A stretch of DNA of 64,000 nt from a virus: IMG/VR virus record IMGVR_UViG_3300027743_000001, positions 1 to 64,000 of that record. The stretch is one strand, 5' to 3'. The notes beneath the pieces were generated by a model. It searched no databases and was not told the origin of the DNA. It saw only the letters and a program-made list of their open reading frames with translations. Each line of letters begins with the position of its first letter. The first letter of the stretch is position 1. Positions 37,201 through 44,906 of the stretch are shown in pieces. The translations under genes were made by a program, and so were the position numbers.

Positions 37201-39479
37201 GCGCCGCCCTTAGGTTCGCCTTGAGCCCGGTAGGTGAGAGCCCCGCCGTTGTCGATCCGCCAGGACGTGCCTTCCTTGTCGACGAACACGTTGTCCCAAC
37301 CGAGGCCGAAGACATCCCAGTTCGAGAGCCAAGCGTCAACGACAAAGTTCTTGCGGATCTGTGTCAACCACTCCTTGTCCTTCAGCTTCTCATTGATCGT
37401 CTGGCTGAGTTCCTCGCCCTCCACGATCTCGGAGTAGATGTTCTTTCCGTCGTAGTCGACGTTCGGCACCGGGACGCCAGCCGCTGAGTACAGATCATTG
37501 GCCAGCTCCTCCACCTTGCCGTGATCTTGGCTCTTGGGCTTCTTGACGTAGAACTTCTTGGCCGGGCCGCCGGCAGGGTCCGGGATGCTGTACATCCCGC
37601 CTTCATTGCTGCCGCCCTGCCCGCCGATCTTCGTAGACCCAGCGTCATCCTTGGTGAGGTGGGCAATCTTCTTTGGCGCGCGGTAGACCTGGTTGGGGCG
37701 GAGCGTCAGCTCCTTCTCGCCCGGGGTCGGCGTGCCAGACAGGTCGGACGGCTGAACCTTCAACTCAGCTTTGTCGTCTGACCCCTTGAGTATGTCCTTG
37801 ACCTGCCCGTACTTCCACTTGCCATTCTTCAGGAACTTGATGATCCCGAACTTGTTAATGAACCGGCCGTCCGCGCCACGCGGGTGTTCCCACGGCTCGA
37901 AGGCAGGAGCGGCCACGATCGGTTCCAGGAGGGGTGTCACTTCGATGCTGTTGAACAGGCCCAGCTTCTCCCAGCCGGTACCGTCGTCAGCCAGGGAGGC
38001 GTACATGACGTTGTTGCCGTACTCGTCGTCAACCGTGATATAGGTCTTCTCGTCTTCCCAGCCGGGGCCATGTGTGACCTTCATGGAGACGGTGTTGGGG
38101 TCGTCGTGCGCTCCGGTAAAAGCGAAATCGAACTTGCTCTCCCCGACCCAGAGAGAGATCGTGTCAAAGGATACTGTGGACGGAAGATGGCTCGGGTCTG
38201 TGACCTCGATCAGGAAGTCGTTGCCGTAGCCCAGAGTGATGTGGGGTATCCACTCCGGGTGCTGCTCAACCGTGCTCATCTGGTAGGCAACAACCGGGTC
38301 TGCAACGACAGCATCCCTCACACACGACAGTGCCACGTCCTCAAGCAGGAGCACCGCCGCGTCGTGGTCCCCCAGCCGGCCCCGCCCGTTCACCTCGGTC
38401 TCGATCGGGGTGCACTGCTTGGCCAGGTCGCCGAGACACTTGAGCACGTGATCCAGTTCGTCGGTTGACATGTCAGCGCTGAGGTAAGCCAGGGTCACGT
38501 GCGGGTCGTCGTCCACTACGAGCGCATTGACCGGGTCGTCAGCTGAGGTACGGCAAACGATCACCGCCGTAGGCAGCTCCTCCACCGGCTCCATCTCGTC
38601 CAGGATCAGGTCCGCGAGCAGTGCCTGAGGGAAGTTGTGCCCGACCGGCGGCCCGTAGTCGTACCCCATCGTGTAGTCAAAGACGAACGGGGAGAGGTCG
38701 GCCGATCCGGTGATCGCGTTCAGCTCCTTGGTGCGCCGCTTCACCTCATTAGATGCTCTCTTGACACGGGCTTTAGAGATCCTGACTTCTAGTTCCTGCA
38801 TCTTCCTGCGGGCGCGTAGAGTGCGCAGCTCTTTGACCCCCTTGGGGGTCAATCCAGGTTGTCCGCTAGCGGTGTCAGACGCCTTCTCAAGCTCCTTGAT
38901 CCGGGCATCATGTTGTCCAACCTCTGCTTGCTGCTTAACCAGCGACGCTTTCTGGATCTCCAGTGCGTCTTGCGCCCGTTCAATGCTGAGCTTGGCCTTT
39001 GCCTTGGAAGCCTTCAGTCTCTTCGCCTTGTTTGCTGCCGAGGTTCCGGAACCCTTGGAGGAGCCACCCCCGCCGCCGCCGCCGGACTTCTTCTTGACTC
39101 CGCCCTCATCCTTTGCCTTGGAGAGATCTTGGTTGAAGTATTTGGCCAGCACGTTGAGGGTCTGCACGTTGAGCGTGCCCGTGGGCTTCAGGCCCAGCCC
39201 AGTCTGATAGTCCTTGAGCGCCCGTGCGGTCTCCGGGCCGAAGTAGCCAGTGGCTGGCAGGTTGTAGCCGGCTCGCCGGAGCGCTTCCTGCAGCCGGGTG
39301 ACGGCCGGCCCTTGTGCTCCGACCCCTAGGCCACCATCTTTTGTGCTGCCCTGACCGGACGTGCTGAACTTGCCGCCCGTGTCCCGCTTGACCTGTGACT
39401 CCTCGAAAGCGCGTAGCCGCTGGTTCGGGTCCTTGGCCCGACTCGGCCGCTCCCGCCTCTGTTGGCCTGGTTGCGTCAC
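31287..39479 (-). CDS. giant multidomain virion-associated protein
   Basis: 2730 residues from a GTG at 39479. Order: peptidoglycan-binding_1 domain (about 50-112, VTRLQEALRRAGYNLPATGY); Gly/Lys linker and coiled coil (135-255); 2H phosphoesterase-like domain with HVTLAYL (about 326) and HITLGYG (about 413); the HPRGADGRFINKFG module; a kinase-like domain (about 610-800) with KKFYVKKP, NWDVFGLGWDNVFVD and RIDNGGAL (about 743); many SH3-like repeats of the GKTYTYVKKKGYSAVV and GMTALAKDGHQGKIV type (about 1100-2300); and an unrecognised C-terminal domain (about 2430-2680). It sits between portal and RelA/SpoT-like gene, so it is probably packaged in the head and injected. Confidence 0.72.
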   Translation of the reverse strand: MTQPGQQRRERPSRAKDPNQRLRAFEESQVKRDTGGKFSTSGQGSTKDGGLGVGAQGPAVTRLQEALRRAGYNLPATGYFGPETARALKDYQTGLGLKPTGTLNVQTLNVLAKYFNQDLSKAKDEGGVKKKSGGGGGGGSSKGSGTSAANKAKRLKASKAKAKLSIERAQDALEIQKASLVKQQAEVGQHDARIKELEKASDTASGQPGLTPKGVKELRTLRARRKMQELEVRISKARVKRASNEVKRRTKELNAITGSADLSPFVFDYTMGYDYGPPVGHNFPQALLADLILDEMEPVEELPTAVIVCRTSADDPVNALVVDDDPHVTLAYLSADMSTDELDHVLKCLGDLAKQCTPIETEVNGRGRLGDHDAAVLLLEDVALSCVRDAVVADPVVAYQMSTVEQHPEWIPHITLGYGNDFLIEVTDPSHLPSTVSFDTISLWVGESKFDFAFTGAHDDPNTVSMKVTHGPGWEDEKTYITVDDEYGNNVMYASLADDGTGWEKLGLFNSIEVTPLLEPIVAAPAFEPWEHPRGADGRFINKFGIIKFLKNGKWKYGQVKDILKGSDDKAELKVQPSDLSGTPTPGEKELTLRPNQVYRAPKKIAHLTKDDAGSTKIGGQGGSNEGGMYSIPDPAGGPAKKFYVKKPKSQDHGKVEELANDLYSAAGVPVPNVDYDGKNIYSEIVEGEELSQTINEKLKDKEWLTQIRKNFVVDAWLSNWDVFGLGWDNVFVDKEGTSWRIDNGGALTYRAQGEPKGGAFGNKVMELETMRSGKKAAIFGENVMPKEDELDGAVRVLAISPEEIDDLVSERGLPQSLADTLKSRRRYIADHYGLPLPEASKPINVPDVAENNGLSRKWFPMNLGQALDMASPGDYVRIGSGTIRIGVDLTDGSLMEPDELQDQRWALKDKYGSKTDVHYQSPLTNLERPHHGAALDAADLHTIKFERGDTITDPNGHTYEVMGVSPAKKKVMLRDKGNTTSVILDTYALGSGPYIVERWDPPPPEAQKPNLPEAAEAEVEEIVQLLEPVPVPEPEVEISEPPQKTGMAATVETQVKEDIKAAAEAQAKSVVSDDKGMLLGDGTEAGPGAKVVSKKDGKTYTYVKKKGYSAVVKDEDGKELMKAASTLTQPGKTPAANVVGAKTPMTGDGKVPKLGMTALAKDGHQGKIVMISPDGKFVFIENTSGVRKRKSVSTVTITEEAGATVDTTPEPEPEPVSVPEPPSPMAPAVTAVSQVDEAKTLAAWIDSGVLKVGHKVSPISSPDNSYEIIAITDTTVRMIDKNETPFTVLKTVLNDFTVDTTPTVIPESSGLPESAGATGPHGGPMVPAQGLKPGESVHNGDDVVVVTFVDAPEGSSLVYLAFSDGTVGTYDADAPLVEKTETSIFDEDGAYLPAHQIIPHLEPGDEVEAGQYLFVVVENNLPLGDDKVAVVVDAGTVSPQLLSKQDFGPNVSIRVTRKGSDYIDAELTQGQIDAANDMATKLKAGPGTTNDHKLTGNQGQDAAGWALNQALKYDDAKYPIFVSGSGTFWRRHTTSGWQMWTVNAAGTGGTWVGDGDQEGPMGLKNFHQGTGTEELTLPNGYKVSVQSGNQVAKIGNEYYIASPASSNWYHIDGDDSIDVSTTVNKYNSDGSPYQVNLYHDPFSNQVDVVDIAPAVPDQVATGDKINSFYEVSSWESVVYISDSNTYYIQSAPGASWWPIKDDGQLGGASITHHVMGLVPNDKKTLVHQAEGDPPPFPTQAASDAEAPSVQGMFNKLFNPDPNVGPTGGTFNGLTTQPDDIVIKIQTPTIPDQYLVKQPDGKYNAISADGTINTTVGHDESTVLAFLAQGGIGDAKMSVAQGTLGEYDALTPPDLSGPGPVSASPQIVDVEAVTGIEFNGKTYELQPGEQLYKTLYNVYVSDPNADPDDPLMYQLYQDYETKKLEKAEFAVYGSNFSGMQKVDLSVAPPSAFPQTAASGANDAIGAPHPSTMEITLASDFKGMDLKPGDWIYVSYGDPHKPNEYMQMVQIDGEFIDFHHYSVGHEPGAVAVDQGKHSMFLTNKMPSNYAVYAAKPPVAEPKPSLPGAPSEDVVLAWGGPLTKDGYIPTAGMHVTGKGPMHGKIISLSKNKQSAVVLTSSGEKSTRLVTALRLDTEEYGPYQAPLAPLEVPKGMALAVDTPAEALGKTLQDGKQRAIVTNSTGIRGGEMFTTRAIGPSGKKYNRVIFALSKEQRATFASNLASGDTQEQGDWVRTKKPTESIAVGERVSIRPSSSSQPELKSQWRPDNSGVNPPNYEVVDVQDDAATGGKIVTFKSLSDGSTVTTPWSAGHTYTVTAWDPTKIKVLQTGQFSLSQSAQARGWTVAQDGGLSGMQADGTLYVEPGQGVPLAKSAFPDFGTSRNVRLVASNGVVIEVIDPASEYKNDSRFGMTNIFLPEGATDGDLSAAMAELGLGGYSPMTQSSAKQQARVFLSTMVSFDQANADNTQGMSDEQMFKKAGEWMGITDLGWQDVRVGVDESIGKVSYFWSERAIAAMKAKSKMNLVVKGTKRNNADVIASTALYGNVNSMTKRLQGAVDAPTGKGLGQSAVHDSSVYAGHGAYASAKKYNYLPDHNDQAVYISGGLMIYHHPEALYGRIGDMRGSLEDVYGNPDNGSNIMRSLTVWENIKDYYISGGIAPEQASMIAAPSQKEVDSAIAKLKAKGIVSINGVPLERYIVTIAKAKTMRPSDLPPVYMPPNLRNLLDLPESYEV

Positions 39480-39481
39480 GG

Positions 39482-40981
39482 TCAGCCTCCAAGAATCTGC
39501 TGCGCTGAGTCAGGCATCGGGACTGGAGATTCTGCTACGTTCTGTTCCCGCTCGGCCTCCAGCACGTTGGGAAGCGCCACGTTCAGCAGGGCTACCGTTA
39601 CGTCCGGTGGCAACATTCCCTTGGAGGCAACCAGCATGAGCGCCAGCTCCTGCTCCGTGGGAGCATCCGTCTCGGCCAGCCCGTTCTCCCGGCGCCATGC
39701 CTTGGGTCCGACCAGGAAGTGCTCAAACCCGATTGTCACTTCCTCGGACTGGTTGGGCCGGGTCACGATCTGGGAGGGGTCGTACCAAACCACAACGCGG
39801 CCGACAGCTGCCGGCTCGAACCCCTCGGCCAGCAGTCTGGTGCGGAGGTACATTTCCGTGGTTGCATCCGACAGCGCCAGCGCCAGCGGCTCAATGTTGG
39901 CCTTGTACAGGTTGTCATCGATGACCACCGCGTTGCTGTACTTGACGGCCGCCAGGCCGGCCACCATTTCCTTGGGAACGTCGATGCCCTGAAGGATGCG
40001 TTCCAGGGAGCGCTCCGCCCGGTTGACAAGCCACTCATCGCTGCTGCGCTCGAACGTCAGGTGTCGGATGGAGGAACCCTGATCGCTTGGCCCGGTCACC
40101 ACCATGGGAACTACGGAGCTAGCACTGCCTTCGTCCGAGACGGGGGTGACCATAGCGTCCATCAGCTCGGCCACGAAAGCGTTGCCGGGGTCTACTACGG
40201 CCTGCTCACCATCTGTCTCGTCTGCGTTTGCCACGGTGGCCGAGGCGACCGTGATGCCATCCGGAACGAAAAGAAGGCCGGCATTCAGCCGGCTGCGGGT
40301 CGCCGAGCGGACCAGCCGCTGGAGCATCAGCAGCTCCTCGATGGAGTCCGTGAGCGCCATCAGCGAGGAGTCCGGCTCCTTGGAATACTCCGGGTGCTCA
40401 CGCCACACCCGAGCTATGTAGGTGCTTGTTGGCAGCGGCTTCTGTTCTCCACCACGTAGCGGCTGATACAGGACTGAGTTCTGTTCTACCTTGACTTCCT
40501 TTGTGGACTTGAACGCCCACTCTCCGCTGCCCGGCATCTGCATGAAGTAGACCTCGCCGGCCACGTTCATGTTGAGAGCGAAGGACCGAACCTTAGAGCT
40601 GAAGTTGGAGGTCGTGAACTCCAGCATGATCTCCTGAGCGCGCTTGGCCAGGTCGTCGTCAACCAGGCCCTTCTCCGCTGCCTCCGTGATAGAGGTCGGT
40701 GCCTGCTCCGGGTCCAGCACCACGGCCGGGTAGAGTCGGATCCGGGAGAGGATGCTGCCGACCAGGTTGAACCCGTAGTGGATCTCTCCCACCCGCTCGT
40801 ACCCGATCCAGGCGTCGGTCTGCCAGACCTCCCAGGGACGCGAGCCCGGCTGCATCTCTTTGACCTTGATGCGCTCGGTTGAAGCCGTAATAGGGCGTTG
40901 CGCGTTGTATGGCGCCGCTTTGGCCGGGCGCGCAGCTGACGGCTTGTCGGCGCGGGGATTATCGCGTGTGAAGAGGCCCAT
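39482..40981 (-). CDS. portal protein
   Basis: 499 residues. Portal features: ERVGEIHYGFNLVGSILSRI near the N-terminus, FALNMNVAGEVYFMQMPGSG, a STYIARVWREHPEYSKEPDSS core typical of actinophage portals, and QGIDVPKEMVAGLAAVKYSN. The C-terminal VALLNVALPNVLEAEREQN is helical. Twelve copies form the ring through which DNA enters and leaves the head. It follows the small-gene block and precedes the giant protein by two bases. Confidence 0.88.
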   Translation of the reverse strand: MGLFTRDNPRADKPSAARPAKAAPYNAQRPITASTERIKVKEMQPGSRPWEVWQTDAWIGYERVGEIHYGFNLVGSILSRIRLYPAVVLDPEQAPTSITEAAEKGLVDDDLAKRAQEIMLEFTTSNFSSKVRSFALNMNVAGEVYFMQMPGSGEWAFKSTKEVKVEQNSVLYQPLRGGEQKPLPTSTYIARVWREHPEYSKEPDSSLMALTDSIEELLMLQRLVRSATRSRLNAGLLFVPDGITVASATVANADETDGEQAVVDPGNAFVAELMDAMVTPVSDEGSASSVVPMVVTGPSDQGSSIRHLTFERSSDEWLVNRAERSLERILQGIDVPKEMVAGLAAVKYSNAVVIDDNLYKANIEPLALALSDATTEMYLRTRLLAEGFEPAAVGRVVVWYDPSQIVTRPNQSEEVTIGFEHFLVGPKAWRRENGLAETDAPTEQELALMLVASKGMLPPDVTVALLNVALPNVLEAEREQNVAESPVPMPDSAQQILGG

Positions 40982-40998
40982 AAGGGAATACTACGGTG

Positions 40999-41247
40999 TC
41001 AACCGGTGGGGGTCACCACGCGCAAGCACGACTCGCAAATTGGCCCCTCGCCGAAGACAGGCTCCCACCAATCTGCGGCTTTTACCCGATAAGACAGGTC
41101 GGCCCCGCACATCACCTCGCCGAGAGGCATGGCCGGCAGGGCCACGTGGACCACTGGCTCACCGTCCTCACGCTGCCACTCGTCAACCACCCGGTACCAG
41201 CGCTCCCGACGATCTTGGAAATCCTGCTCGGTCAGCGGCTCAGTCAC
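40999..41247 (-). CDS. small H-CG-CxxC zinc-ribbon-like protein
   Basis: 82 residues from GTG 41247, which overlaps the upstream stop by 8 bases; an ATG at 41283 would give a 44-base overlap. Pattern: VVHVALPAM then EVMCGADL then ICESCLRV, that is a His, a CG and a CxxC. The same pattern recurs in small proteins at 60414, 63193, 63369 and 63744. Probably a zinc site; function unknown. Confidence 0.6.
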   Translation of the reverse strand: MTEPLTEQDFQDRRERWYRVVDEWQREDGEPVVHVALPAMPLGEVMCGADLSYRVKAADWWEPVFGEGPICESCLRVVTPTG

Positions 41248-41656
41248 GGTGGTACCGGCCGGTGAACGGCGGCTGCTGCTCACGCAGTGCTGCTGACTTC
41301 TGCTGCATCTCGGGGGTGATCGGGGTTGATACGAGCACTGCCCCCGGGAAGGGATTCCAGCTCCGGATCATGCGCGCCCCGCACGACGGGCACCCGCCAC
41401 GCTGTTGGACGGAGTAGCCGGAGAACACGCCGCCACGGTAAGAGGCATAGGGAGCGATCTCGGACGGGTCCAGCTCCATGTCAAACCGCTCGATACCCTG
41501 GCTGCCGGCCGCCCACCCGATGGTGATCGCGCGTTCGGTCACGATGATCCGGAACTTGTAGCTGCTGTTACTCGGCACGCCCGGAGGAAGCGGACTGATC
41601 ATCGCGGGGTAGATGTCGGCGTAGACCTTCACCCGCTCGCCCTGCTGGTAGATCAC
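41240..41656 (-). CDS. hypothetical protein with CxxC
   Basis: 138 residues. An SH3-like N-terminus (QGERVKVYADIYPAMISPL) and strands (SYKFRIIVTERAITIGWAAG) lead to a CPSCGARMIRSW knuckle and a VSTPITPEMQQKSAALREQQ helix. Located in the terminase-portal interval. No family recognised. Confidence 0.65.
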   Translation of the reverse strand: MIYQQGERVKVYADIYPAMISPLPPGVPSNSSYKFRIIVTERAITIGWAAGSQGIERFDMELDPSEIAPYASYRGGVFSGYSVQQRGGCPSCGARMIRSWNPFPGAVLVSTPITPEMQQKSAALREQQPPFTGRYHRD

Positions 41657-41835
41657 GTCTCCTCCTGAGGTGTTGCCGGTCGGCCGGCTACCGACGTGAC
41701 TTGGGCCATGACCAGAGCGAAGGCTTGTGACTCGCTGAACCCTGCCTCTTTGTAGGACAAGTACAGCTCATGCAGAGCCAAGGCCGCCGTCCTCATGGTG
41801 GACGCGACGTTGGGGGACTTGTCTTTGGGGTCCAT
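41653..41835 (-). CDS. small helical protein
   Basis: 60 residues from ATG 41835. Sequence MRTAALALHELYLSYKEAGF followed by SESQAFALVMAQVTSVAG resembles the short helical proteins often found near actinophage portals. The longer frame upstream is Arg/Gly-rich and was rejected. It starts at the stop of the DUF1360-like gene. Confidence 0.62.
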   Translation of the reverse strand: MDPKDKSPNVASTMRTAALALHELYLSYKEAGFSESQAFALVMAQVTSVAGRPATPQEET

Positions 41836-42161
41836 CAACTCTCCGGAATCTCGTCGATCTTGGACTGCACCGTAAGGATCATGGCCGCCGCCATCGAGAG
41901 CGCGCCGGCCTTTGTCAACCAGCGTCCCGACTTGAACCGGGAGGCGAACAGAACCGCCCCGCCGGCCCACATGGAAACGCACCAGGGGCAGTCAACCAGA
42001 TACCCAGCCCTCTGGCGCAAGCCCCCGGCGCCAGGTTTCTCGGCCCAGGCCATGACCGCGTCGCGGATCGGGCGCGCGATCTCGTCGTCGGTAACCAGCC
42101 GTGTCAACCGGGCTACGGCCGCCGCCATGACGACGGCCGTCCCCGCGTCTTTGGAGTTCAT
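41835..42161 (-). CDS. DUF1360-like membrane protein
   Basis: 108 residues from ATG 42161. The core AAAVARLTRLVTDDEIARPI followed by VDCPWCVSMWAGGAVLFA is the DUF1360 signature, seen in phage and bacterial membrane proteins of unknown role. Two hydrophobic helices (around the CPWC segment and AGALSMAAAMILTV). ATGA overlap with the gene before it. It may be a holin candidate only by membrane topology. Confidence 0.75.
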   Translation of the reverse strand: MNSKDAGTAVVMAAAVARLTRLVTDDEIARPIRDAVMAWAEKPGAGGLRQRAGYLVDCPWCVSMWAGGAVLFASRFKSGRWLTKAGALSMAAAMILTVQSKIDEIPES

Positions 42162-42328
42162 CGGCGCTGAAGGTGAGGAGTGAGCCGGATGCCGCCGGTC
42201 TTGGAGCGCTGGTCGACGCACATCTGGCCGGCCCCCGCCTGGCAGACCGGGCACACAGTGGACAGCCGGAGGTCGAACTTGACAGCCTTGCCACATTCGC
42301 AGTCGATATCCAGGAACCGCTTCGCCAT
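42158..42328 (-). CDS. small zinc-binding protein
   Basis: 56 residues. Two CxC/CxxC pairs, DCECGKAV and VCPVCQAGAGQMC, define a compact zinc ribbon; the end is basic (KTGGIRLTPHLQRR). Short gene hand-translated on the minus strand, with GAGGAA-type ribosome site. It starts the small-gene block downstream of a strong terminator. Confidence 0.65.
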   Translation of the reverse strand: MAKRFLDIDCECGKAVKFDLRLSTVCPVCQAGAGQMCVDQRSKTGGIRLTPHLQRR

Positions 42329-42401
42329 CTCTTGTTCCTCCTGAGAAAGAAGTTATCAGAAGGAATCCTAGTAGAGAGAAGTCCGATTTTACAACATAGA
42401 A

Positions 42402-42439
42402 AGAGCGGGTGACCTGCCGCGAAACAGGTCACCCGCTCT
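42402..42439 (-). terminator. strong hairpin in the late operon
   Basis: AGAGCGGGTGACCTG, 8-base loop, CAGGTCACCCGCTCT: a perfect 15-bp stem. On the minus strand it is followed by TTCTATGTTG. It separates terminase/MuF from the portal block and should stop or attenuate transcription between them, although no clear promoter follows. Confidence 0.72.
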
Positions 42440-42484
42440 GTCTCAGGTCCGCGTCACCACCGTCCACGGAACCTGAAGTTGTGT

Positions 42485-42526
42485 GGGGAGCTAGCAACTC
42501 ACGGGGGTCGGCGTAGCTAGCTCCCC
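42485..42526. terminator. second hairpin next to it
   Basis: GGGGAGCTAGC and GCTAGCTCCCC, 11 bp, separated by 20 bases, with no T-tract. It lies just after the 49-residue membrane gene. It may be a terminator arm, an RNA processing site or a DNA-binding palindrome. Confidence 0.4.
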
Positions 42527-42539
42527 GACGCCGGAGACG

Positions 42540-42689
42540 CTACCGGTTGAGGTCGCTCCGCGCAAGTAGCGCGAAGGTCACCGCAAGGACAGCGAGACCG
42601 AACCCAATGTTGGCCTGATCCCTGATGTAGAAGATGAGAGACGCAATAGCGCCTAACACAGCTACCAGGGGAACCCACCTGAGGTACAT
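42540..42689 (-). CDS. 49-residue membrane protein
   Basis: Hand-translated: MYLRWVPLVAVLGAIASLIF, short polar turn, IGFGLAVLAVTFALLARSDL. Two transmembrane helices with a charged C-terminus (RSDLNR), like small holins. A GGAGGTG ribosome site is 6-8 bases upstream. It lies between MuF and the two hairpins. Holin is a possibility; the endolysin is 32 kb away. Confidence 0.6.
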   Translation of the reverse strand: MYLRWVPLVAVLGAIASLIFYIRDQANIGFGLAVLAVTFALLARSDLNR

Positions 42690-42708
42690 GAAACACCTCC
42701 CTCCACCG

Positions 42709-43374
42709 CTAGGGATGGAATGTCAACCAACACCGGCATCCGATCACTTCGTCCAGCGGAGCGCTTGGGTCTCCAGGGAACCGAAGTTCGATCCCTTCTG
42801 GTGTCACAAAGTTGTCGGAGATCGGTACGGTACTACCGGGGTAGTTTCGCGATCCAAGTATTGCATGAGAGGTTCGTACCCTGGTATCCCCGACGTTATG
42901 CCACCGCTTACGGGTCAGCCCGATCTCGTCGGCCGCCGCCATCTGAGCGGAGGAGATCACCGCGTGGGCTACCAGGTTGTGCAGCCGCTCCGGATCCAGG
43001 TAGTCGGGGGTCTCGCCCGGGGCCGGGGGGTCATCGTGAACGCTTCTCACAACTGCCTTGGCCGCCTTGACCAGCGTTTGCATCCCGGCATCATGGCCAG
43101 CCTCACGGCCTCGGTCAGAAGCGGCCAGCAGTGCCTCAGCGCGCCGTGCGGGGGAGGCGTCCCGCTGTCTGGCCAGAGCACGATCGGCCACCCCGTAGAG
43201 CGCACCGCCGATCGTCTCCGGGAGCCCGAGCGTGCCAGCGATCTTCTGCCAGGATCCTGTCACCGTGCCGCTGGTGGCACCGTAAGCAGCGTAAGCCGCT
43301 AGTACCACAGCCAGCGCGGGGAGCAGAGAGTTGGCTTCCTCTTCCTGCTCCTCCGGTGGGTTTGGCTGTGTCAT
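42709..43374 (-). CDS. MuF-like head morphogenesis protein
   Basis: 221 residues. An N-terminal hydrophobic helix (LLPALAVVLAAYAAYG), a helical middle with LARQRDASPARRAEALLAAS, and the C-terminal MuF signature KRWHNVGDTRVRTSHAILGS, VTPEGIELRFPGDPS and EVIGCRCWLTF. MuF proteins are minor head proteins injected with the DNA. It directly follows the terminase, sharing four bases. Confidence 0.83.
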   Translation of the reverse strand: MTQPNPPEEQEEEANSLLPALAVVLAAYAAYGATSGTVTGSWQKIAGTLGLPETIGGALYGVADRALARQRDASPARRAEALLAASDRGREAGHDAGMQTLVKAAKAVVRSVHDDPPAPGETPDYLDPERLHNLVAHAVISSAQMAAADEIGLTRKRWHNVGDTRVRTSHAILGSRNYPGSTVPISDNFVTPEGIELRFPGDPSAPLDEVIGCRCWLTFHP

Positions 43375-44894
43375 AGCTGTCTCCCGCGCCGCCGGTTCGG
43401 GATGCCCCGAGCGATCGTCAGGCTACCCGTGTTGCGCCCCTGGTGGGTGAACTTGATGAAGCCGGCCGGCCGCTGCGTAACCGTCCGGGTCGTGGCCGAG
43501 CCGGGAGCGCCGCCCTTCAGCGCATCGGGGAAGAGAGCCGCCGCCAGAGCCCAGCCGGCCGCGTCCATCCGGTCGGGGGAGTAGCCGGACTCTCCCGGCA
43601 CCCAGCTGGTCTCCTGATCTTCCAGGTCCGTGAAGTATCCGACGTGGTGAACGCGGCCTTTCTCGTATGCTGCAGCTACCGGGCCGAACCGCACAGCCTT
43701 CTGAGCGGTTGCCCATACCTCACGGACCGGCGGAGGAGTGGTGTTGGCGTGACTGGCAGCCTGACGGATCACCCGCTTGACCAGAGCGCCGCCCTGGTTG
43801 GTCTCTACGATCACCGTCGCTTGGTGCTCACGAGCCGCCTTGATGACCTCATCACCCCACACCGATGGGGAGGCCCGGAGAGAGTAGTCGGCTATCACGT
43901 AAGCGTGCCGCTTGAGGACGGGGTGCGTAAGTGGCACCGCTACCACGACGATGCCGCACTCATCGTTGGGCCTCTCGGCAACCGAGGGGTCGACGCCCAC
44001 GTAGAAGGCCCATCGGACGCCCGGCAGAGTCGGCGTGTTGGTTACCCGGAACGCTTCTATTGTGGACTCGGATACCTGCGCTCCATCCACCTCATCCAGC
44101 ATCACACCTTCCAGCTCCTGCTGGCCCAAGGTGGTGCCGTCGTAGAGGTCCATGAGCACGTCGAGATATACGGCGGACAGGTAAGGGTTGGACTTCGTTG
44201 CCATGTTCTTGAGCAGGATTCTCTTGGCTGGGTCCTTCGCGTCCGCGATCAGTTTGCGCAGCAGAGCCACCCGCTTAGGGGTGGTCGCCGCAAGGATCTG
44301 CGGAAGCCTTCCCATACGGGTGCCGATACGCAGGTTGTCCCACGCTGTAAGGCCGTCCACGCCAGGCTTCCACTTGTGCGCGGCCAGTTCATCCGCCACG
44401 CCGATGTGGAACGCCGGGCCACGTAGCTGGTCAGGTTCCTCAGCCGAGAATGTCAAGAGGTTGCCACCGTAAGGGAGTTCCACGAGACGCCGGGACGGAA
44501 TCCAGTTCAGTGCGTCTACTTCAGACGGTGGGTAGATGTTCATGAGACCGGACGGACCCTCAAGCAAAATGTCCCGGACGTCGGCTGCAGTACGGCCGAG
44601 CAGCGCTCCCTTGAGCGGCCGGCCAGGGTCGCGGCCCAGCTTGGCCCAGTTCTTGTCCAGGTCCCGGATCCACTCGGTCATGGCCCGTGACTTGCCGGCT
44701 CCACGGCCGCCGAGCAGGAGCGCTACAGAGAAATCCTCGCCGCCGTCTTCCTTGCGGGTCGGCACGATCTGAGACGGCCGGCCCATGAACTCCCAGCTGT
44801 AGAGCAGCTCCATCGGATCCAGCCCAGCAAGAGCCTCGGCCTGCTCCTCCGGAGGAAGGGCCGCCAGCTGCTGCTCCAGCGAGAGATCTAACAT
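43371..44894 (-). CDS. terL: terminase large subunit
   Basis: 507 residues. ATPase: Walker A GGRGAGKS (residues 62-69), Walker B GVADELAAHKW. Nuclease domain: YVGVDPSVAERPND, IVETNQGGALVKRVI and PDRMDAAGWALAAAL supply the acidic metal ligands. It cuts concatemers and pumps DNA into the procapsid. Adjacent to MuF and, upstream, to the fibre genes. No terminase small subunit is next to it; a remote candidate is at 61794. Confidence 0.93.
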   Translation of the reverse strand: MLDLSLEQQLAALPPEEQAEALAGLDPMELLYSWEFMGRPSQIVPTRKEDGGEDFSVALLLGGRGAGKSRAMTEWIRDLDKNWAKLGRDPGRPLKGALLGRTAADVRDILLEGPSGLMNIYPPSEVDALNWIPSRRLVELPYGGNLLTFSAEEPDQLRGPAFHIGVADELAAHKWKPGVDGLTAWDNLRIGTRMGRLPQILAATTPKRVALLRKLIADAKDPAKRILLKNMATKSNPYLSAVYLDVLMDLYDGTTLGQQELEGVMLDEVDGAQVSESTIEAFRVTNTPTLPGVRWAFYVGVDPSVAERPNDECGIVVVAVPLTHPVLKRHAYVIADYSLRASPSVWGDEVIKAAREHQATVIVETNQGGALVKRVIRQAASHANTTPPPVREVWATAQKAVRFGPVAAAYEKGRVHHVGYFTDLEDQETSWVPGESGYSPDRMDAAGWALAAALFPDALKGGAPGSATTRTVTQRPAGFIKFTHQGRNTGSLTIARGIPNRRRGRQL

Positions 44895-44906
44895 GTTCCC
44901 TGCTCC

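Noticed and set aside
42485-42526. Hairpin as origin of replication
   Set aside because: Only one palindrome and no iterons or AT-rich region, so no support for an origin.
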